A stretch of DNA of 64,000 bases from Candidatus Kapaibacterium sp. (GCA_026003495.1 BPHK01000001.1:496001-560000); one strand, 5' to 3'. Counted from the stretch's first letter, positions 46,369-56,422 are shown. Numbers and translations are program-made. The notes: generated by a model not told the origin, from the letters alone.

Positions 46369-47286
46369 AGGAACTAAAGCTTCCCTACGATCAAAATGCT
46401 GACTTTCTGGCTCAAGGTGCGAAGGGTAGTTCAGCACAATTAATTCAGTAATCGATTCCCGTTTTGATGCATTGCAGCTAATTGCGCGACGGGCATGGAG
46501 GTGAATAATTCTGAACTTTGAGCAGTGATAAAGGTTGTGAACTACTGGCGTGTCGGAATTGGATAATGTGGCATAGACTCCTCTATTGGTCAATTCAATG
46601 TACAAATCACGAAGCCGCTGTTGGTCTGATAAGTGGAAGCCCCCGGGTTGATAAGAAGTAAAATTTGCTGTTGCCGAAAGGGGAACGTAGGGAGGGTCAA
46701 AATACACCCAATCTTGTTCTGCTGCATGCATCTTAACATTCTCAAAGCTCTCGCACCGTAATTCAACATTTGCGAGGGCGATGGAAACAGCATGCAAATT
46801 TTCGGGGTCGTAGTATGAGGGGTTTTGATACCGACCAAATGGGACATTGAACTTACCCTGGCGATTGACACGGTATAAGCCGTTGTATCCTGTTTTATTG
46901 AGGTAAATCATCCGTGCTGCTCGTTCTGCTAGGGTCAATTCACGAGGATCTTTCTCTCGCAGAGCGTAATAAAAGTCCCGTGAATAGGGAAACTCTGCAA
47001 GAATTTTCATTACTTCTTCTGGACAATCACGAATCGCATGATACGTTTCCATCAATTCCCAATTCGTATCCGAGAGAGTAGCTCTACGAACCAGACCAAG
47101 GCGAAACAGAGCGAAAAAAACTGCACCACTTCCAACGAATGGCTCGTGGTATGTCCGAAAATTACTGGGGCGGTGCCGAATTATCTGTTCGGCAATTTGA
47201 GTTTTGCCGCCTGCCCACTTGAGAAACGGGCGAGGATAGCTTTTGCGTACAGTTATTCTATTCATCACAGTTATTCTATTCATCAT
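46351..47286 (-). CDS. Dam-like (alpha-class) N6-adenine DNA methyltransferase
   Basis: 311 aa from ATG 47286; later in-frame ATGs at 47283 and 47265 exist because an 18-bp duplication repeats MNRITV. Motif X and I are [11 protein letters not shown] and [10 protein letters not shown], and catalytic motif IV is WVYFDPPY, the D12 class. AT content is visibly higher than in der or ahcY. It overlaps the nuclease gene by 11 bases and protects the sites cut by that nuclease. The recognition site cannot be read from the sequence. Confidence 0.9.
   Translation of the reverse strand: MMNRITVMNRITVRKSYPRPFLKWAGGKTQIAEQIIRHRPSNFRTYHEPFVGSGAVFFALFRLGLVRRATLSDTNWELMETYHAIRDCPEEVMKILAEFPYSRDFYYALREKDPRELTLAERAARMIYLNKTGYNGLYRVNRQGKFNVPFGRYQNPSYYDPENLHAVSIALANVELRCESFENVKMHAAEQDWVYFDPPYVPLSATANFTSYQPGGFHLSDQQRLRDLYIELTNRGVYATLSNSDTPVVHNLYHCSKFRIIHLHARRAISCNASKRESITELIVLNYPSHLEPESQHFDRREALVPLLPPE
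47249..47284 (-). repeat. Tandem 18-bp duplication at the methyltransferase start
   Basis: Two perfect 18-bp copies, 47249-47266 and 47267-47284. Each supplies a start codon, so the enzyme begins [12 protein letters not shown]. Confidence 0.92.
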
Positions 47287-47674
47287 GCAGACCGAAGTAT
47301 AGTCGTAGCCAATCTTCAAGTTCATCCAGTAGTACTGCCTTTCCTGTTGAGAACAGGAATGCTTTGATTTCCTCTGAAAAACCTTTACCATCCAGCACAA
47401 CAATCCCAGGAATAGGCCATGACTGAATATCCTGAATTGTTGCTGGGAGTTTTTCTTCAGCGGTGCCAGGTTGATTTTGAGCTTTACATTCAATACCGAG
47501 AGATTTCCCGCTCTTTTTGTCATAGACTACTACGTCTATTCTTCGCCCTTTTCCCCATAAGCGATGGCCGGCTCGTACCTGTTTCTTGGTAGAAAGCCCC
47601 AATTTAGAAGCTAGTTCAACTACTCGTTTTTCGAGATTGCTTCCACTTTTGTTAGCGCTGCTACGACCTGGCAT
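47276..47674 (-). CDS. Small PD-(D/E)XK restriction endonuclease
   Basis: 132 aa. The nuclease core is [13 protein letters not shown] followed by LGIECKAQ, giving the Asp ... Glu-x-Lys metal-binding triad. An N-terminal helix ([15 protein letters not shown]) carries a further conserved-type Glu. Its length is short for a type II enzyme, and no separate DNA-recognition domain is visible. The direct overlap with the adenine methyltransferase gene makes a restriction-modification pair the natural reading. A solitary repair-type nuclease is the alternative. Confidence 0.8.
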   Translation of the reverse strand: MPGRSSANKSGSNLEKRVVELASKLGLSTKKQVRAGHRLWGKGRRIDVVVYDKKSGKSLGIECKAQNQPGTAEEKLPATIQDIQSWPIPGIVVLDGKGFSEEIKAFLFSTGKAVLLDELEDWLRLYFGLHDE

Positions 47675-47706
47675 GGTGGCATCTTCAAGTTCTTAGGCCT
47701 ATTATT

Positions 47707-49068
47707 TCAGTACCGATAGTACTCTGGCTTGTATGGACCTTCGATCGGAACGCCAATGTATTCAGCTTGCTTCGGGGTCAGCACGTCCAAGTGCGCACCG
47801 AGCTTGGAAAGGTGCAACCGCGCCACCTCTTCATCCAAATGCTTCGGGAGCGTGTACACACCCGGTTCATACCGATCACCATGCTGCCACAGCTCCATCT
47901 GCGCAAGCGTCTGGTTGGTGAAGGATGCTGACATAACAAACGATGGATGACCTGTCGCGCATCCGAGATTCATCAGCCGACCCTCGGCGAGCACGATGAT
48001 TTCTTTCCCGTCGATGTTGTAGAGGTCAACAAGCGGCTTGATCTGGACTCGCGTGTGCCCATAGTTGCGATTGAGCCACTCCATGTCAATTTCGTTGTCG
48101 AAGTGCCCGATGTTGCCGACGATGGTTTTATCCTTCATCAGCTTGAAAATCTCGCCGGTGACCACATCGCAGTTGCCGGTCGCGGTGATGACAATATCGG
48201 CTTCGGGAACTGCATCGCGCATGCGGCGAACTTCGTAGCCGTCCATGACAGCCTGCAACGCGCAGATGGGATCAATCTCGGTGATGATCACGCGCGCACC
48301 AGCACCGCGGAGGGATGCTGCCGATCCCTTGCCGACATCGCCATAGCCAGCAACGACAGCAACTTTGCCGGCGATCATGATGTCGGTTGCGCGGCGAATA
48401 GCATCCACGCAGGACTCGCGGCAGCCGTACTTGTTGTCGAACTTCGATTTGGTCACCGAATCGTTGACGTTGATTGCAGGAATGGGAAGCTTCCCGTGCT
48501 TCATCCGCTCGTAGAGCCGCCGAACGCCGGTAGTTGTTTCTTCCGTGATGCCACGGATGTGCCGAACAAGTTCCGGGTACTCATCGAGCACCAAGTTGGT
48601 TAAATCGCCGCCATCGTCGAGAATCATCGTCAGTGGGCGGTCCGGCGAACCAAAAAAGAGCGTTTGCTCGATGCACCAGCGGTATTCCTCCTCGGTTTCG
48701 CCTTTCCAGGCAAAGACCGGGATCCCTGCAGCAGCGATCGCAGCAGCGGCGTGGTCTTGCGTGGAGAAAATGTTGCACGAGGACCAGCGCACTTCGGCGC
48801 CGAGTTCGACGAGCGTTTCGATAAGCACTGCCGTTTGTATGGTCATGTGCAAGCATCCGGCGATGCGGGCGCCGGCAAGGGGCTTGCTGCCGCGGTGGCG
48901 CTCGCGGATTGCCATGAGTCCGGGCATCTCGGCTTCGGCAAGGTGAATCTCGCGGCGCCCCCAGTCAGCAAGGGAAAGATCGCGGACGCAGTAGTGCCCT
49001 TCCTTGTAGGCCAGCTCTCCGTTTGCTACTCGCGCTGGTAGCGCGAACCGAGTGGTGATGGTTGCCAT
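47707..49068 (-). CDS. ahcY: Adenosylhomocysteinase (SAH hydrolase)
   Basis: 453 aa from ATG 49068. Motifs include [49 protein letters not shown] (substrate and NAD contacts), [13 protein letters not shown] and the C-terminal KPEYYRY with the Lys/Tyr that bind NAD. It hydrolyses S-adenosylhomocysteine to adenosine and homocysteine. The upstream box TAATTTTG is at 49110-49103. Confidence 0.96.
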   Translation of the reverse strand: MATITTRFALPARVANGELAYKEGHYCVRDLSLADWGRREIHLAEAEMPGLMAIRERHRGSKPLAGARIAGCLHMTIQTAVLIETLVELGAEVRWSSCNIFSTQDHAAAAIAAAGIPVFAWKGETEEEYRWCIEQTLFFGSPDRPLTMILDDGGDLTNLVLDEYPELVRHIRGITEETTTGVRRLYERMKHGKLPIPAINVNDSVTKSKFDNKYGCRESCVDAIRRATDIMIAGKVAVVAGYGDVGKGSAASLRGAGARVIITEIDPICALQAVMDGYEVRRMRDAVPEADIVITATGNCDVVTGEIFKLMKDKTIVGNIGHFDNEIDMEWLNRNYGHTRVQIKPLVDLYNIDGKEIIVLAEGRLMNLGCATGHPSFVMSASFTNQTLAQMELWQHGDRYEPGVYTLPKHLDEEVARLHLSKLGAHLDVLTPKQAEYIGVPIEGPYKPEYYRY

Positions 49069-49102
49069 TAGTTGTGTTGAGAGCAACAGTGGAACAAGTG
49101 TG

Positions 49103-49110
49103 CAAAATTA
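49103..49110 (-). promoter_or_regulatory. -7 box (TAATTTTG) of ahcY
   Basis: A perfect TAnnTTTG on the minus strand, 34 nt before ATG 49068. No -33 TTG at standard spacing. Confidence 0.45.
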
Positions 49111-49121
49111 GCCTTGGAGAC

Positions 49122-50954
49122 TCACCGCGGCGCCTCGAAGATGGCGTGGAGCACCACGCGCTGGTCTTCGTTAGGTCCGCGCAGGACGATAATCTCGGTT
49201 TCTTCTCCAGGCTCCGCGCGCGAGAGGACGTCCATCAGGTCGAAGATTGAACGTATCGCCGTTGTGCCGATTTGCACGATGATGTCGCCTTCGCGGAGGC
49301 CGGCACGCTGTGCGGGGGAGCCCTCGATGACGCCGGCGATACGAAGTCCTTTCGGGTGATCAGCATAGTCTGGCATGATGCCAAGGCGAACTTTTGCAGT
49401 GCCCATCCCAGTGTGTCGTTGTGTAGAGGCAACCTTGATAAATGCAGGTCGCTCTGGAAGAGCTGCGATGGACTCGATAACGTGCTGAACAAGCTCGAGG
49501 ACGCGAGCCTCGCCGGCGTAGTTGAGCTTGTCCCACGTATCGGTCGGGCGGTGGTAGTCGCTGTGCAGCCCTGTGAAGAAGAACAATACAGGAATGCCGC
49601 GGAGGTAGAAGGACGTGTGGTCGCTCGGCCCGATGCCGTCGTCGGTGTAGCTCGGTTCAAAGCCAGCTGCCGCGGCAAGCGAATCAATGAGCGGCTTCCA
49701 CAGCGGCGAAGAGCCTACGCCCTGGATATTGAGCCGCTTTCCTTGCAGCCGCCCGATCATGTCGAGATTGAGCATTGCGATAGTCTTGTCGAGCGGGACC
49801 AGTGGCGAGCGAACGTAGTATGCCGAACCGAGTAGTCCACGCTCTTCGGCGTTGAAGGCACAGAAGACGACCGACCGTGCAAGGGGCTGTGCAGCGATGG
49901 ATCGCGCCAGCTCGAGCAAACCGGCAGTGCCCGATGCGTTGTCGTCGGCGCCGGGATGGATTTTGCGTTCTGCGCCGGTGTAGAGCGAGTTGTCATCGCC
50001 CCAGCCGAGATGGTCGAAGTGTGCACCGACGACAATGTATTCATCCCGCAGCGTGGGATCGGTGCCGCGCACAATACCGACGACGTTTGCAATGGTGCTG
50101 CTATCAATCTGGTGGCGAATCTCGATGGTCATCTCGACGTCGGGGAGTTGGAAGCTTTGTGGCGCCTTGGTCTTGACAATTTCTTGCTCGCGCGTAAATA
50201 GAGACTGCTCGCGGGGAAACAAGCGTGCAGCGATACTGCGCTTTGCATGAAGAGCCAACATGCCGCCGATCGGGGAGCGCCCGTCGTAGCGCAGCGGCAT
50301 GAGCACTTCGCTGGAATCTCCTTGCGGATGGACGAACACCACCGCACGGGCACCAGCGCGACGGGCACGTAGCACCTTCCGCCGCAGTTCGCTGTAGTTG
50401 ATGCGGAACGGTTCGTGTGGGTTGTAGTGGTCGGGATCGCCCGTCAAGACAATGGCGATCTTTCCCTGCAGATCAAGCCCGGCGAAGTCGTTGGGACCAT
50501 TCGTTTGCTGCCGACCAAATCCACAGAACACCACGGGTGCCGTGATCGTACCGGTATCGCTGATGCCGAGCGGAACGTAGTCCTGGAGCGCTTTCCAGGC
50601 GATCTGCACGGGCTTGAGTGCGCTGCGCGGGATACCCGGTCGCTCCAGCAGCATTCGAATGTTAACAGAATTTGTGCCTTCCAGCTCAATGCGCGAGGCA
50701 ATCGAAAAGCGCTGGAAGTAATCCCTGCCGAGCGGTGCTACACCAATCGCCTGAAATTGCTCGGCGATGTAGCGAGCAGCTTGCTCATTCCCAGGAGTGG
50801 CAGGCTCCCGGCCTTCGAGCTTCGGCGAGGCAAGTACTTGCACATGCTGCCGAAGACGATCGGCCAGCTCGCTCGGCTGTCCATTGGCGGAAAGAGCGAA
50901 GCCGAGGGTTATCGCCGTTAGCAGAACACTGCGCTGAAACAAGCATCGTTGCAT
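49122..50954 (-). CDS. Secreted M28-family aminopeptidase with PA-like and PDZ domains
   Basis: 610 aa from ATG 50954, which opens a signal peptide (MQRCLFQRSVLLTAITLGFALSA). A PA-like insert lies at about residues 125-260. The M28 zinc site is complete: VVGAHFDHLG, PGADDNASGTAGL, NAEERGLLGS, LNLDMIG and GLHSDYHRPTDT supply His, Asp, Glu, Asp and His. The last 90 residues form a PDZ domain (PDYADHPKGLRIAGVIEGSP, LREGDIIVQIGTTAI). It probably trims peptides in the periplasm or outside. Confidence 0.9.
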   Translation of the reverse strand: MQRCLFQRSVLLTAITLGFALSANGQPSELADRLRQHVQVLASPKLEGREPATPGNEQAARYIAEQFQAIGVAPLGRDYFQRFSIASRIELEGTNSVNIRMLLERPGIPRSALKPVQIAWKALQDYVPLGISDTGTITAPVVFCGFGRQQTNGPNDFAGLDLQGKIAIVLTGDPDHYNPHEPFRINYSELRRKVLRARRAGARAVVFVHPQGDSSEVLMPLRYDGRSPIGGMLALHAKRSIAARLFPREQSLFTREQEIVKTKAPQSFQLPDVEMTIEIRHQIDSSTIANVVGIVRGTDPTLRDEYIVVGAHFDHLGWGDDNSLYTGAERKIHPGADDNASGTAGLLELARSIAAQPLARSVVFCAFNAEERGLLGSAYYVRSPLVPLDKTIAMLNLDMIGRLQGKRLNIQGVGSSPLWKPLIDSLAAAAGFEPSYTDDGIGPSDHTSFYLRGIPVLFFFTGLHSDYHRPTDTWDKLNYAGEARVLELVQHVIESIAALPERPAFIKVASTQRHTGMGTAKVRLGIMPDYADHPKGLRIAGVIEGSPAQRAGLREGDIIVQIGTTAIRSIFDLMDVLSRAEPGEETEIIVLRGPNEDQRVVLHAIFEAPR

Positions 50955-51037
50955 GGGAGAAACATGCGAAAGAAACTCAACACAATGCCAAATTACGCCA
51001 TAACGCGGCCCCCAGACTGCGCGGGAAAGAAAGTTCT

Positions 51038-51067
51038 TTGTTCGAAAATTTTTTCGCTGTAATTTTA
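51038..51067 (+). promoter_or_regulatory. Promoter-like TTG-N19-TAATTTTA
   Basis: TTG at 51038-51040, 19 nt, then TAATTTTA at 51060-51067 (seven of eight to TAnnTTTG), 25 nt before ATG 51093. Confidence 0.5.
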
Positions 51068-51092
51068 CGATGACTTCACCATACCGAAGAAG

Positions 51093-52670
51093 ATGCCGAC
51101 GATGCAGATGGTTCTCGCATGGTGTCTTGCTCTGTGGGTCGTTGGTCTGCAGGCACAGGATATTCCGCAATTTCCAGCGAGCAATCCGCTCTATGCAGTG
51201 CCCTTCGAGCAGACAAGGCAAGCAGCACCGCACCAAGTACTACCACAAGCGCAGCAACTTTACAGCCATGGCGATCCCACGCCAGAGGAACAGTTGATGC
51301 TGGAATACATCAACCGTGCGCGGGCAAATCCTCCTGCAGAAGGTGACCGACTGGCAACAACAACGGACCCAGACGTTGTGCAGTCGTATCAGTACTTTGG
51401 TGTTGACAAAAACAAGGTGCGTTCGGATTTCCAGAATTACCCAGTGCGCCCACCGTTGGCATTCCACCCGCGGCTGATCCAGGCAGCGCGGAATCACAGC
51501 CGGGATATGCAACAAAACGATTTTCAAGGCCACAATGGCTCCGATGGAAGCACGCTCCAACAGCGTCTCCAGCGGGCAGGGTACACGGGAGGGAGTGCAA
51601 TTGGAGAGAACGTCTTTGCGTACGCGCGCAGCATGTGGCATGCGCACTGCGGCTTCAACGTGGATTGGGGTGCGGATAATCAGCAAACGCTTGGGCATCG
51701 CCGGAACATCATGAATTTCGACGGCACCATCGTTTACAACGAAATTGGAATCGGAGTTATTCAGGACAATAATCCTGCAACGCAAGTTGGCCCGTACATC
51801 GTCACGCAAGATTTTGCTGCGTCGGGGCAAGCCTACATTGTTGGCGTTGTCTATCGCGATCGAAATCGGAACGGCTTTTACGACATTGGCGAAGGACTTG
51901 CTGGCGTTACGATTACGCCCTCGCGAGGGAATTACTACACCGTTACTTCGACCTCCGGTGGCTACGCAATTCCCGTGACGGGCTTGACCGGTTCGATTAC
52001 GCTCACCGCGGAAGGAGGTGGCATCACAGCATCCAAGACCGTAACACTGACTGGGAAGAACATCAAAGTTGATTTTACGCAAGACGTGGCACCGATACCA
52101 CTGCCGCTGCAACCAACAGAGGCTGCAACCATCGGCGATACGGTGGTTCGGCTCGTCTGGCGGAGCATCCCACAGGCTCAACGCTACCATCTCCAAGTCG
52201 CAAGCGATTCGAGTTTCCGATCGCTGATAGTAAACGATTCGACCCTCCGCGACACAACATATCTGCTTGGTTCGCTTGCGAATCGGAGCATGTACTTCTG
52301 GCGTGTTCGCGGGCACCATGCAACACTGGGGTGGAGCGAGTTCTCGGCGCGTTCGAGCTTTCGGGTTGCCTTGCCGCTGCAAGTGCCAACCCTTCTTGAA
52401 CCAGGCGATACTGTCAATCTCGCTGCTGGTCCAATCCGCTTCCGATGGACCTCGGCAGGCGAAAGCGTTGATACGTACTGGCTCGAGATCGTCAGCGATA
52501 CGGCAACCTACGAGCTTGTTTTCGATCAGCCAACGGATCAGGATACCGTCTTCGTGCTCGATAGTCCGAGCGTCCATTTAGAGAAACAATCGGCTCTACT
52601 ACTGGCACGTGGCCGTCTACGACCTTACAGGAACCATTACTACGCCGTGGAAGTGGTTCTTCACCATTAG
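51093..52670 (+). CDS. CAP/SCP-domain secreted protein (frameshifted; main part)
   Basis: 525 aa to the premature stop. A signal peptide (MVLAWCLALWVVGLQA) is followed by a CAP domain at about residues 65-210: MLEYINRARANPPAEG, LIQAARNHSRDMQQNDFQGHNG, AIGENVFAY and TLGHRRNIMN carry the paired His/Glu of the CAP cavity. Next come an SdrD-like segment (GVVYRDRNRNGFYDIGEGLAG) and two Fn3-like domains. At about 52577-52590 the frame is lost. The correct continuation is in another frame, so the last 28 residues here are not native. Together with 52582-52947 it forms one T9SS cargo gene. Confidence 0.8.
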   Translation: MPTMQMVLAWCLALWVVGLQAQDIPQFPASNPLYAVPFEQTRQAAPHQVLPQAQQLYSHGDPTPEEQLMLEYINRARANPPAEGDRLATTTDPDVVQSYQYFGVDKNKVRSDFQNYPVRPPLAFHPRLIQAARNHSRDMQQNDFQGHNGSDGSTLQQRLQRAGYTGGSAIGENVFAYARSMWHAHCGFNVDWGADNQQTLGHRRNIMNFDGTIVYNEIGIGVIQDNNPATQVGPYIVTQDFAASGQAYIVGVVYRDRNRNGFYDIGEGLAGVTITPSRGNYYTVTSTSGGYAIPVTGLTGSITLTAEGGGITASKTVTLTGKNIKVDFTQDVAPIPLPLQPTEAATIGDTVVRLVWRSIPQAQRYHLQVASDSSFRSLIVNDSTLRDTTYLLGSLANRSMYFWRVRGHHATLGWSEFSARSSFRVALPLQVPTLLEPGDTVNLAAGPIRFRWTSAGESVDTYWLEIVSDTATYELVFDQPTDQDTVFVLDSPSVHLEKQSALLLARGRLRPYRNHYYAVEVVLHH

Positions 52671-52947
52671 TCCGACGACAGCTGTCTTGGAGCCGCCGGG
52701 TGTGGACAACGATTCCTTTGCTGCCTGGTATGATGCACGACGCGATGCAATTGTTGTCCGCTGCTGCAGTGGATCCAGTTCTGAACATGTCGAGGTTTAT
52801 TCGACGCAAGGTATTCGTTTGCTCCAAACCCAATGCCAGCAGCCCGTGGTGATGCTTCCTGCACAATCCTTGCCGCAAGGTGTGTACTGGGTAGTCGTCC
52901 CAAGCCCACAAGGAAGGCAGTGGCAATCCATCCTGATTATTCGCTAA
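52582..52947 (+). pseudogene. 3' part of the frameshifted CAP-domain gene, with T9SS tail
   Basis: Reading from 52582 gives RNNRLYYWHVAVYDLTGT, the expected end of the preceding Fn3 domain, then a sorting tail: VEVYSTQGIRLLQ, LPQGVYWVVVPSPQG and a final ILIIR. There is no ribosome site, so this part is made only if the frameshift is an artefact or is bypassed. Confidence 0.75.
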
Positions 52948-53069
52948 CCATGGGGCGACGCAGAAGGATGCATTCCGTACAACGCAGGAGAAGCTTTTTC
53001 GGTTTGTCAGTACCTTCCTCTGGTTGGTGCTTATGAGTGTTTGTTCCATCACTTGCTGTGAGACATACT

Positions 53070-53861
53070 ATGCAAACGCGACGCAGTAGAGTGCAATTGC
53101 TTTTTCTCATGCTCATTGCTGCAACAGTGGTAAGCCGTGCGCACGTGCGTGCCAATTCCAGCGCAAGCTCCGAGCATGCATCGGTGCAGCGCTATCTCTA
53201 CGCTGCAACGATTCTTGACGATGGTGATGAAGAAGGCGGCATTGATTTGACTAGTCCCGAGGTCATCAAAAAAATCCGCATCATCAACCTTGGGCCAGTG
53301 GTCAACACACCTTCGCTGGATTATGCCCCCACCGTGACAGCAGACGGGAAAACGCTGTACTTTGTCTCGGACCGTCCTGGCAGTATGCTCAGTAAAGATG
53401 GTGACCCGTCACACGACTTCTGGGCTACGAAGAAACTCGAAAATCTCGACACGAATTTTTTCCCTCCATTCAACATTGATACGATCCACGCCTATGGGCC
53501 AGAGCTGAGCGTCAATACGATCTACAACGAAGGCGTGGCTTTGATCGCAGCCGACCGCCAAACACTTGTGTTTACTGGCTGCAATCGCCCGGATGGCTTC
53601 GGGGATTGCGACCTCTACATCGTGGATATCGAAGGCGATAAGTGGGGGAAACCCCGCAATCTTGGTCGGCAGGTAAACTCCGAGTATTGGGATTCGCAGC
53701 CTTCGATCACCAGCGATAAAAGCCGCATCTACTTTGCATCCAACCGACCCGGTCCGCATGGGGATAAAAACATCGACATCTGGTACACCGACTTCGATGA
53801 AGAAACCAACCAGTGGAAACCTGCACAGAACTTGATCTGCCATCAACACCGATGGTACTGA
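53070..53861 (+). CDS. PD40 propeller/OmpA-family envelope protein (5' part, frameshifted)
   Basis: 263 aa from ATG 53070, which opens an N-terminal signal (VQLLFLMLIAATVVSRAHV). PD40/WD40-like blades are readable: DYAPTVTADGKTLYFVSDRPG and QPSITSDKSRIYFASNRPG. The frame ends at 53861, but the next blade continues in another frame from 53836 (NTDGTDWSPFIAPDNITLFF). The indel lies in about 53830-53850. The whole gene (53070-55782) would encode about 900 residues, similar to PD40-OmpA proteins common in Bacteroidota, some of which are tied to gliding or T9SS machinery. Confidence 0.78.
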   Translation: MQTRRSRVQLLFLMLIAATVVSRAHVRANSSASSEHASVQRYLYAATILDDGDEEGGIDLTSPEVIKKIRIINLGPVVNTPSLDYAPTVTADGKTLYFVSDRPGSMLSKDGDPSHDFWATKKLENLDTNFFPPFNIDTIHAYGPELSVNTIYNEGVALIAADRQTLVFTGCNRPDGFGDCDLYIVDIEGDKWGKPRNLGRQVNSEYWDSQPSITSDKSRIYFASNRPGPHGDKNIDIWYTDFDEETNQWKPAQNLICHQHRWY

Positions 53862-55782
53862 TTGGTCGCCTTTCATCGCTCCGGACAACATCACCCTCTT
53901 CTTTGCCTCCAATGGACATAAGCCGAACCTCGGTGGGCTCGACTTCTACTTTGTCAAGAAGACCGGTGTTGGCCCTGATGGGAAAGACACCTGGTCGAAA
54001 CCAACGCATTTGCCCGCACCACTGAATACATCCGGTGACGAGAGTTTCCTGTCCATGCCAGCTTCGGGCGATGTGATGTACTTTGCTTCGACGCGCAAGG
54101 ACCTTCCTGGCAATCAAGGGAAGCTCGACCTATTCATGGCATTTGTGCCGACATTCTTCCGCGCAGTCCAAGTGCGCGTCCAGGTGGTTGACGAGTGCTC
54201 CGGCGAAAACATTCCTGCAACGCTCACGATACGCAATCCGCTTACTGGGCGCGTTGTGCGCGATAGCGTGACATTCACCGAAAAAGTCAAAGATTTTGTC
54301 TTCGGGAATGAAGCTTTCGGCACAAGTAAAGATCCCAACGTTACCATTGATTTGGAAATCGAAGCATCGAATCCCCTGTACAGCTCGAAGAAAGTTGCCC
54401 AGCGCATCACGAAACCCAAGATCACACGCGACCGCGATGCAGCCTCCAAGCCGGATGAGTACGACGTCGTCATTCGTTTAGGGCAACGTCCGGTGCTCGA
54501 TGCCGATATCGCCGAGTCCCAGTATGCCAAGCAAAATCCTAATGATCCCGAGATGCAGAACTTCCGGGGTCTGGTCATGCGACAAATTGCGACGATTACG
54601 CTGTACCCACTTCTCAACTACGTCTTCTTCGACGTTGGGTCAAGCGAGATTCCCAAGCGCTACATCCTCTTCCGCAGCCCAGAACAGACGGCGAACTTTA
54701 CCGATGAACGCATTCCTGGCGTAACGCTCGAGAAGTATTACCACATCCTCAACATCTTCGGTTATCGGCTCCGCAAACATCCCAATGCGACAATCGAGAT
54801 CGTCGGCACCACTGATGATGTCAACCCGGAGGAAAGGCAGGGTGGCCTCAAGCTTGCTGAAGCACGCGCACGGAATGTGTACAACTACCTCCGAGACATC
54901 TGGGGCATCAGCGAAAAGCGTATGAAGCTCACCTTCCTGACTCGCCCGAAACGCCCATCGAACATGAAGGACTCTATGGGCATCGAGGAGAATCGCCGGG
55001 TCGAGATCCTCTGCGAGGACTGGGAAATCATCAAACCAATCCTCGACAAGGACCCGAAAGTGGTACCACAACCGGAAACGATGACCTTCGTTCTGAAAAA
55101 CGGTATCGAGGATAAACTTGTCGCCAAGCGCCGCATTGAAATCACCCGTGGCGACAAGCCGTGGAAAACAATCCTCACACGTGGAACAACCGAACCGACA
55201 GTCGAATGGGACTGGCAAAACGAGGAGGGCGAGTACCCTGATTCGACAAGTCGCATCGGCCAACCAGGACCGAAAGTCTCGACCCTTGTGCCATTTACTG
55301 CAAAGCTCGTTGTTACTAGCACCAGCGGCAAGGAGTGCGAATCTGATCCGATTACAATTCCAGTCAAGTACGTTTCAACAGCATCACTCGGTGCTGAATA
55401 CGGCGAGGAAAAAACGCTCGAGAAATACAACCTGATACTGTTCCCCTTCGATAGTTACGACACTGGCCCACGGAACGAACGCATCTTGAACGAATACGTG
55501 CTCCCACGATGTTTCTCGTCGTCTGAAGTCGAAATCGTTGGCCACACCGACGTTGTCGGTCTCTATGAACACAACAAGAAGCTATCGGCCAACCGGGCTG
55601 CGACGGTCGAACGTGCGATCAAAACCCGAACACGAGGTGTCAAACAATTAGCTGCACGTGGAGTCGGTGAGGACGATCCGCTCTACGACAACAACCTGCC
55701 CGAAGGGCGGTTCTACAATCGCACCGTTCAGATCGTCATCCAAACCCCGCTCAAGGATGCTCAGTTGGAGTTGACCCGATAA
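53836..55782 (+). CDS. PD40/OmpA-family envelope protein (3' part)
   Basis: The remaining PD40 blades (FFASNGHKPNLGGLDFYFVK, YFASTRKDLPGNQGKLDLF) are followed by a CNA-B-like insert and two OmpA-like modules: one at about 54600-55010 (NYVFFDVGSSEIPKR, ATIEIVGTTDD, EARARNVYNYLR, RRVEI) and one at about 55425-55740 (ILFPFDSYDTG, VEIVGHTDVVGLYEHNKKLS, RTVQIVI). OmpA modules bind peptidoglycan non-covalently. The first start inside this frame is ATG 54010, giving 590 aa; the true start is at 53070 if the frameshift is corrected. Confidence 0.8.
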   Translation, partial: SAINTDGTDWSPFIAPDNITLFFASNGHKPNLGGLDFYFVKKTGVGPDGKDTWSKPTHLPAPLNTSGDESFLSMPASGDVMYFASTRKDLPGNQGKLDLFMAFVPTFFRAVQVRVQVVDECSGENIPATLTIRNPLTGRVVRDSVTFTEKVKDFVFGNEAFGTSKDPNVTIDLEIEASNPLYSSKKVAQRITKPKITRDRDAASKPDEYDVVIRLGQRPVLDADIAESQYAKQNPNDPEMQNFRGLVMRQIATITLYPLLNYVFFDVGSSEIPKRYILFRSPEQTANFTDERIPGVTLEKYYHILNIFGYRLRKHPNATIEIVGTTDDVNPEERQGGLKLAEARARNVYNYLRDIWGISEKRMKLTFLTRPKRPSNMKDSMGIEENRRVEILCEDWEIIKPILDKDPKVVPQPETMTFVLKNGIEDKLVAKRRIEITRGDKPWKTILTRGTTEPTVEWDWQNEEGEYPDSTSRIGQPGPKVSTLVPFTAKLVVTSTSGKECESDPITIPVKYVSTASLGAEYGEEKTLEKYNLILFPFDSYDTGPRNERILNEYVLPRCFSSSEVEIVGHTDVVGLYEHNKKLSANRAATVERAIKTRTRGVKQLAARGVGEDDPLYDNNLPEGRFYNRTVQIVIQTPLKDAQLELTR

Positions 55783-55845
55783 ATCCATCACTGCTGGTCT
55801 TGATCGACTGGCGGTGAATCTTTTTCACATACAACAGGTGTTGAA

Positions 55846-56343
55846 ATGCGAATACTTGCAATAGCGGTGCTTGGGGCACTGCTGGGAATTAGTGTCCATG
55901 CCCAATTGGGGACGTCGGCAAAGAAAAAAACGCCGGACCCGCGCGTCCAAAAGCTGCTCGACGAGGCAGAGGTCAAGTACACCATTGACGACGACGGTGA
56001 CTTTCGGGTCATCAATCGCATTGACAGCACGCGAACCCAGCTTGCGTGGATCATTTCGCGCACCTCGACCTACGGCAAGATCGAAGTACGCGATGTGATG
56101 TCGGTTGCCTACAAGACCACGGGCAATCTGGATCCGCGCCTGATGCAGCGTCTGCTGGAACAGAACAACCGCACCAAAATCGGTGCATGGGCGGTCCAGC
56201 GGGAGGACGACGTCAGCATTGTGCTGTTCAAAACCCAGATCGCTGCCGATGCGGAGTTCGGGCCGCTGCTCCATGCAGTCTTAGTGGTGACCAATACCGC
56301 CGACGAGTTAGAACTGGAACTCACCGGCAAGGACGATTACTAA
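55846..56343 (+). CDS. Secreted YbjN-like protein
   Basis: 165 aa. A signal peptide (MRILAIAVLGALLGISVHA) is followed by one compact alpha/beta domain: VQKLLDEAEVKYTIDDDGDF, a second strand pair, and LMQRLLEQNNRTKIGAWAV followed by VSIVLFKTQI. This pattern resembles the YbjN/type III chaperone-like fold. Function unknown. It follows the PD40/OmpA gene by 63 bases and may be co-expressed. Confidence 0.65.
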   Translation: MRILAIAVLGALLGISVHAQLGTSAKKKTPDPRVQKLLDEAEVKYTIDDDGDFRVINRIDSTRTQLAWIISRTSTYGKIEVRDVMSVAYKTTGNLDPRLMQRLLEQNNRTKIGAWAVQREDDVSIVLFKTQIAADAEFGPLLHAVLVVTNTADELELELTGKDDY

Positions 56344-56422
56344 CCGCGGGTGCGGGCAACGAATACGACTCGTCGTAACCTCATAGTAAAGCTGATGCGG
56401 TGAGCGATCGCAGGTAGTAGTA

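Noticed and set aside
51240-52577. Long minus-strand open frame (445 codons) opposite the CAP-domain gene
   Set aside because: No recognisable domain; the plus strand has a signal peptide, CAP motifs and Fn3 domains.
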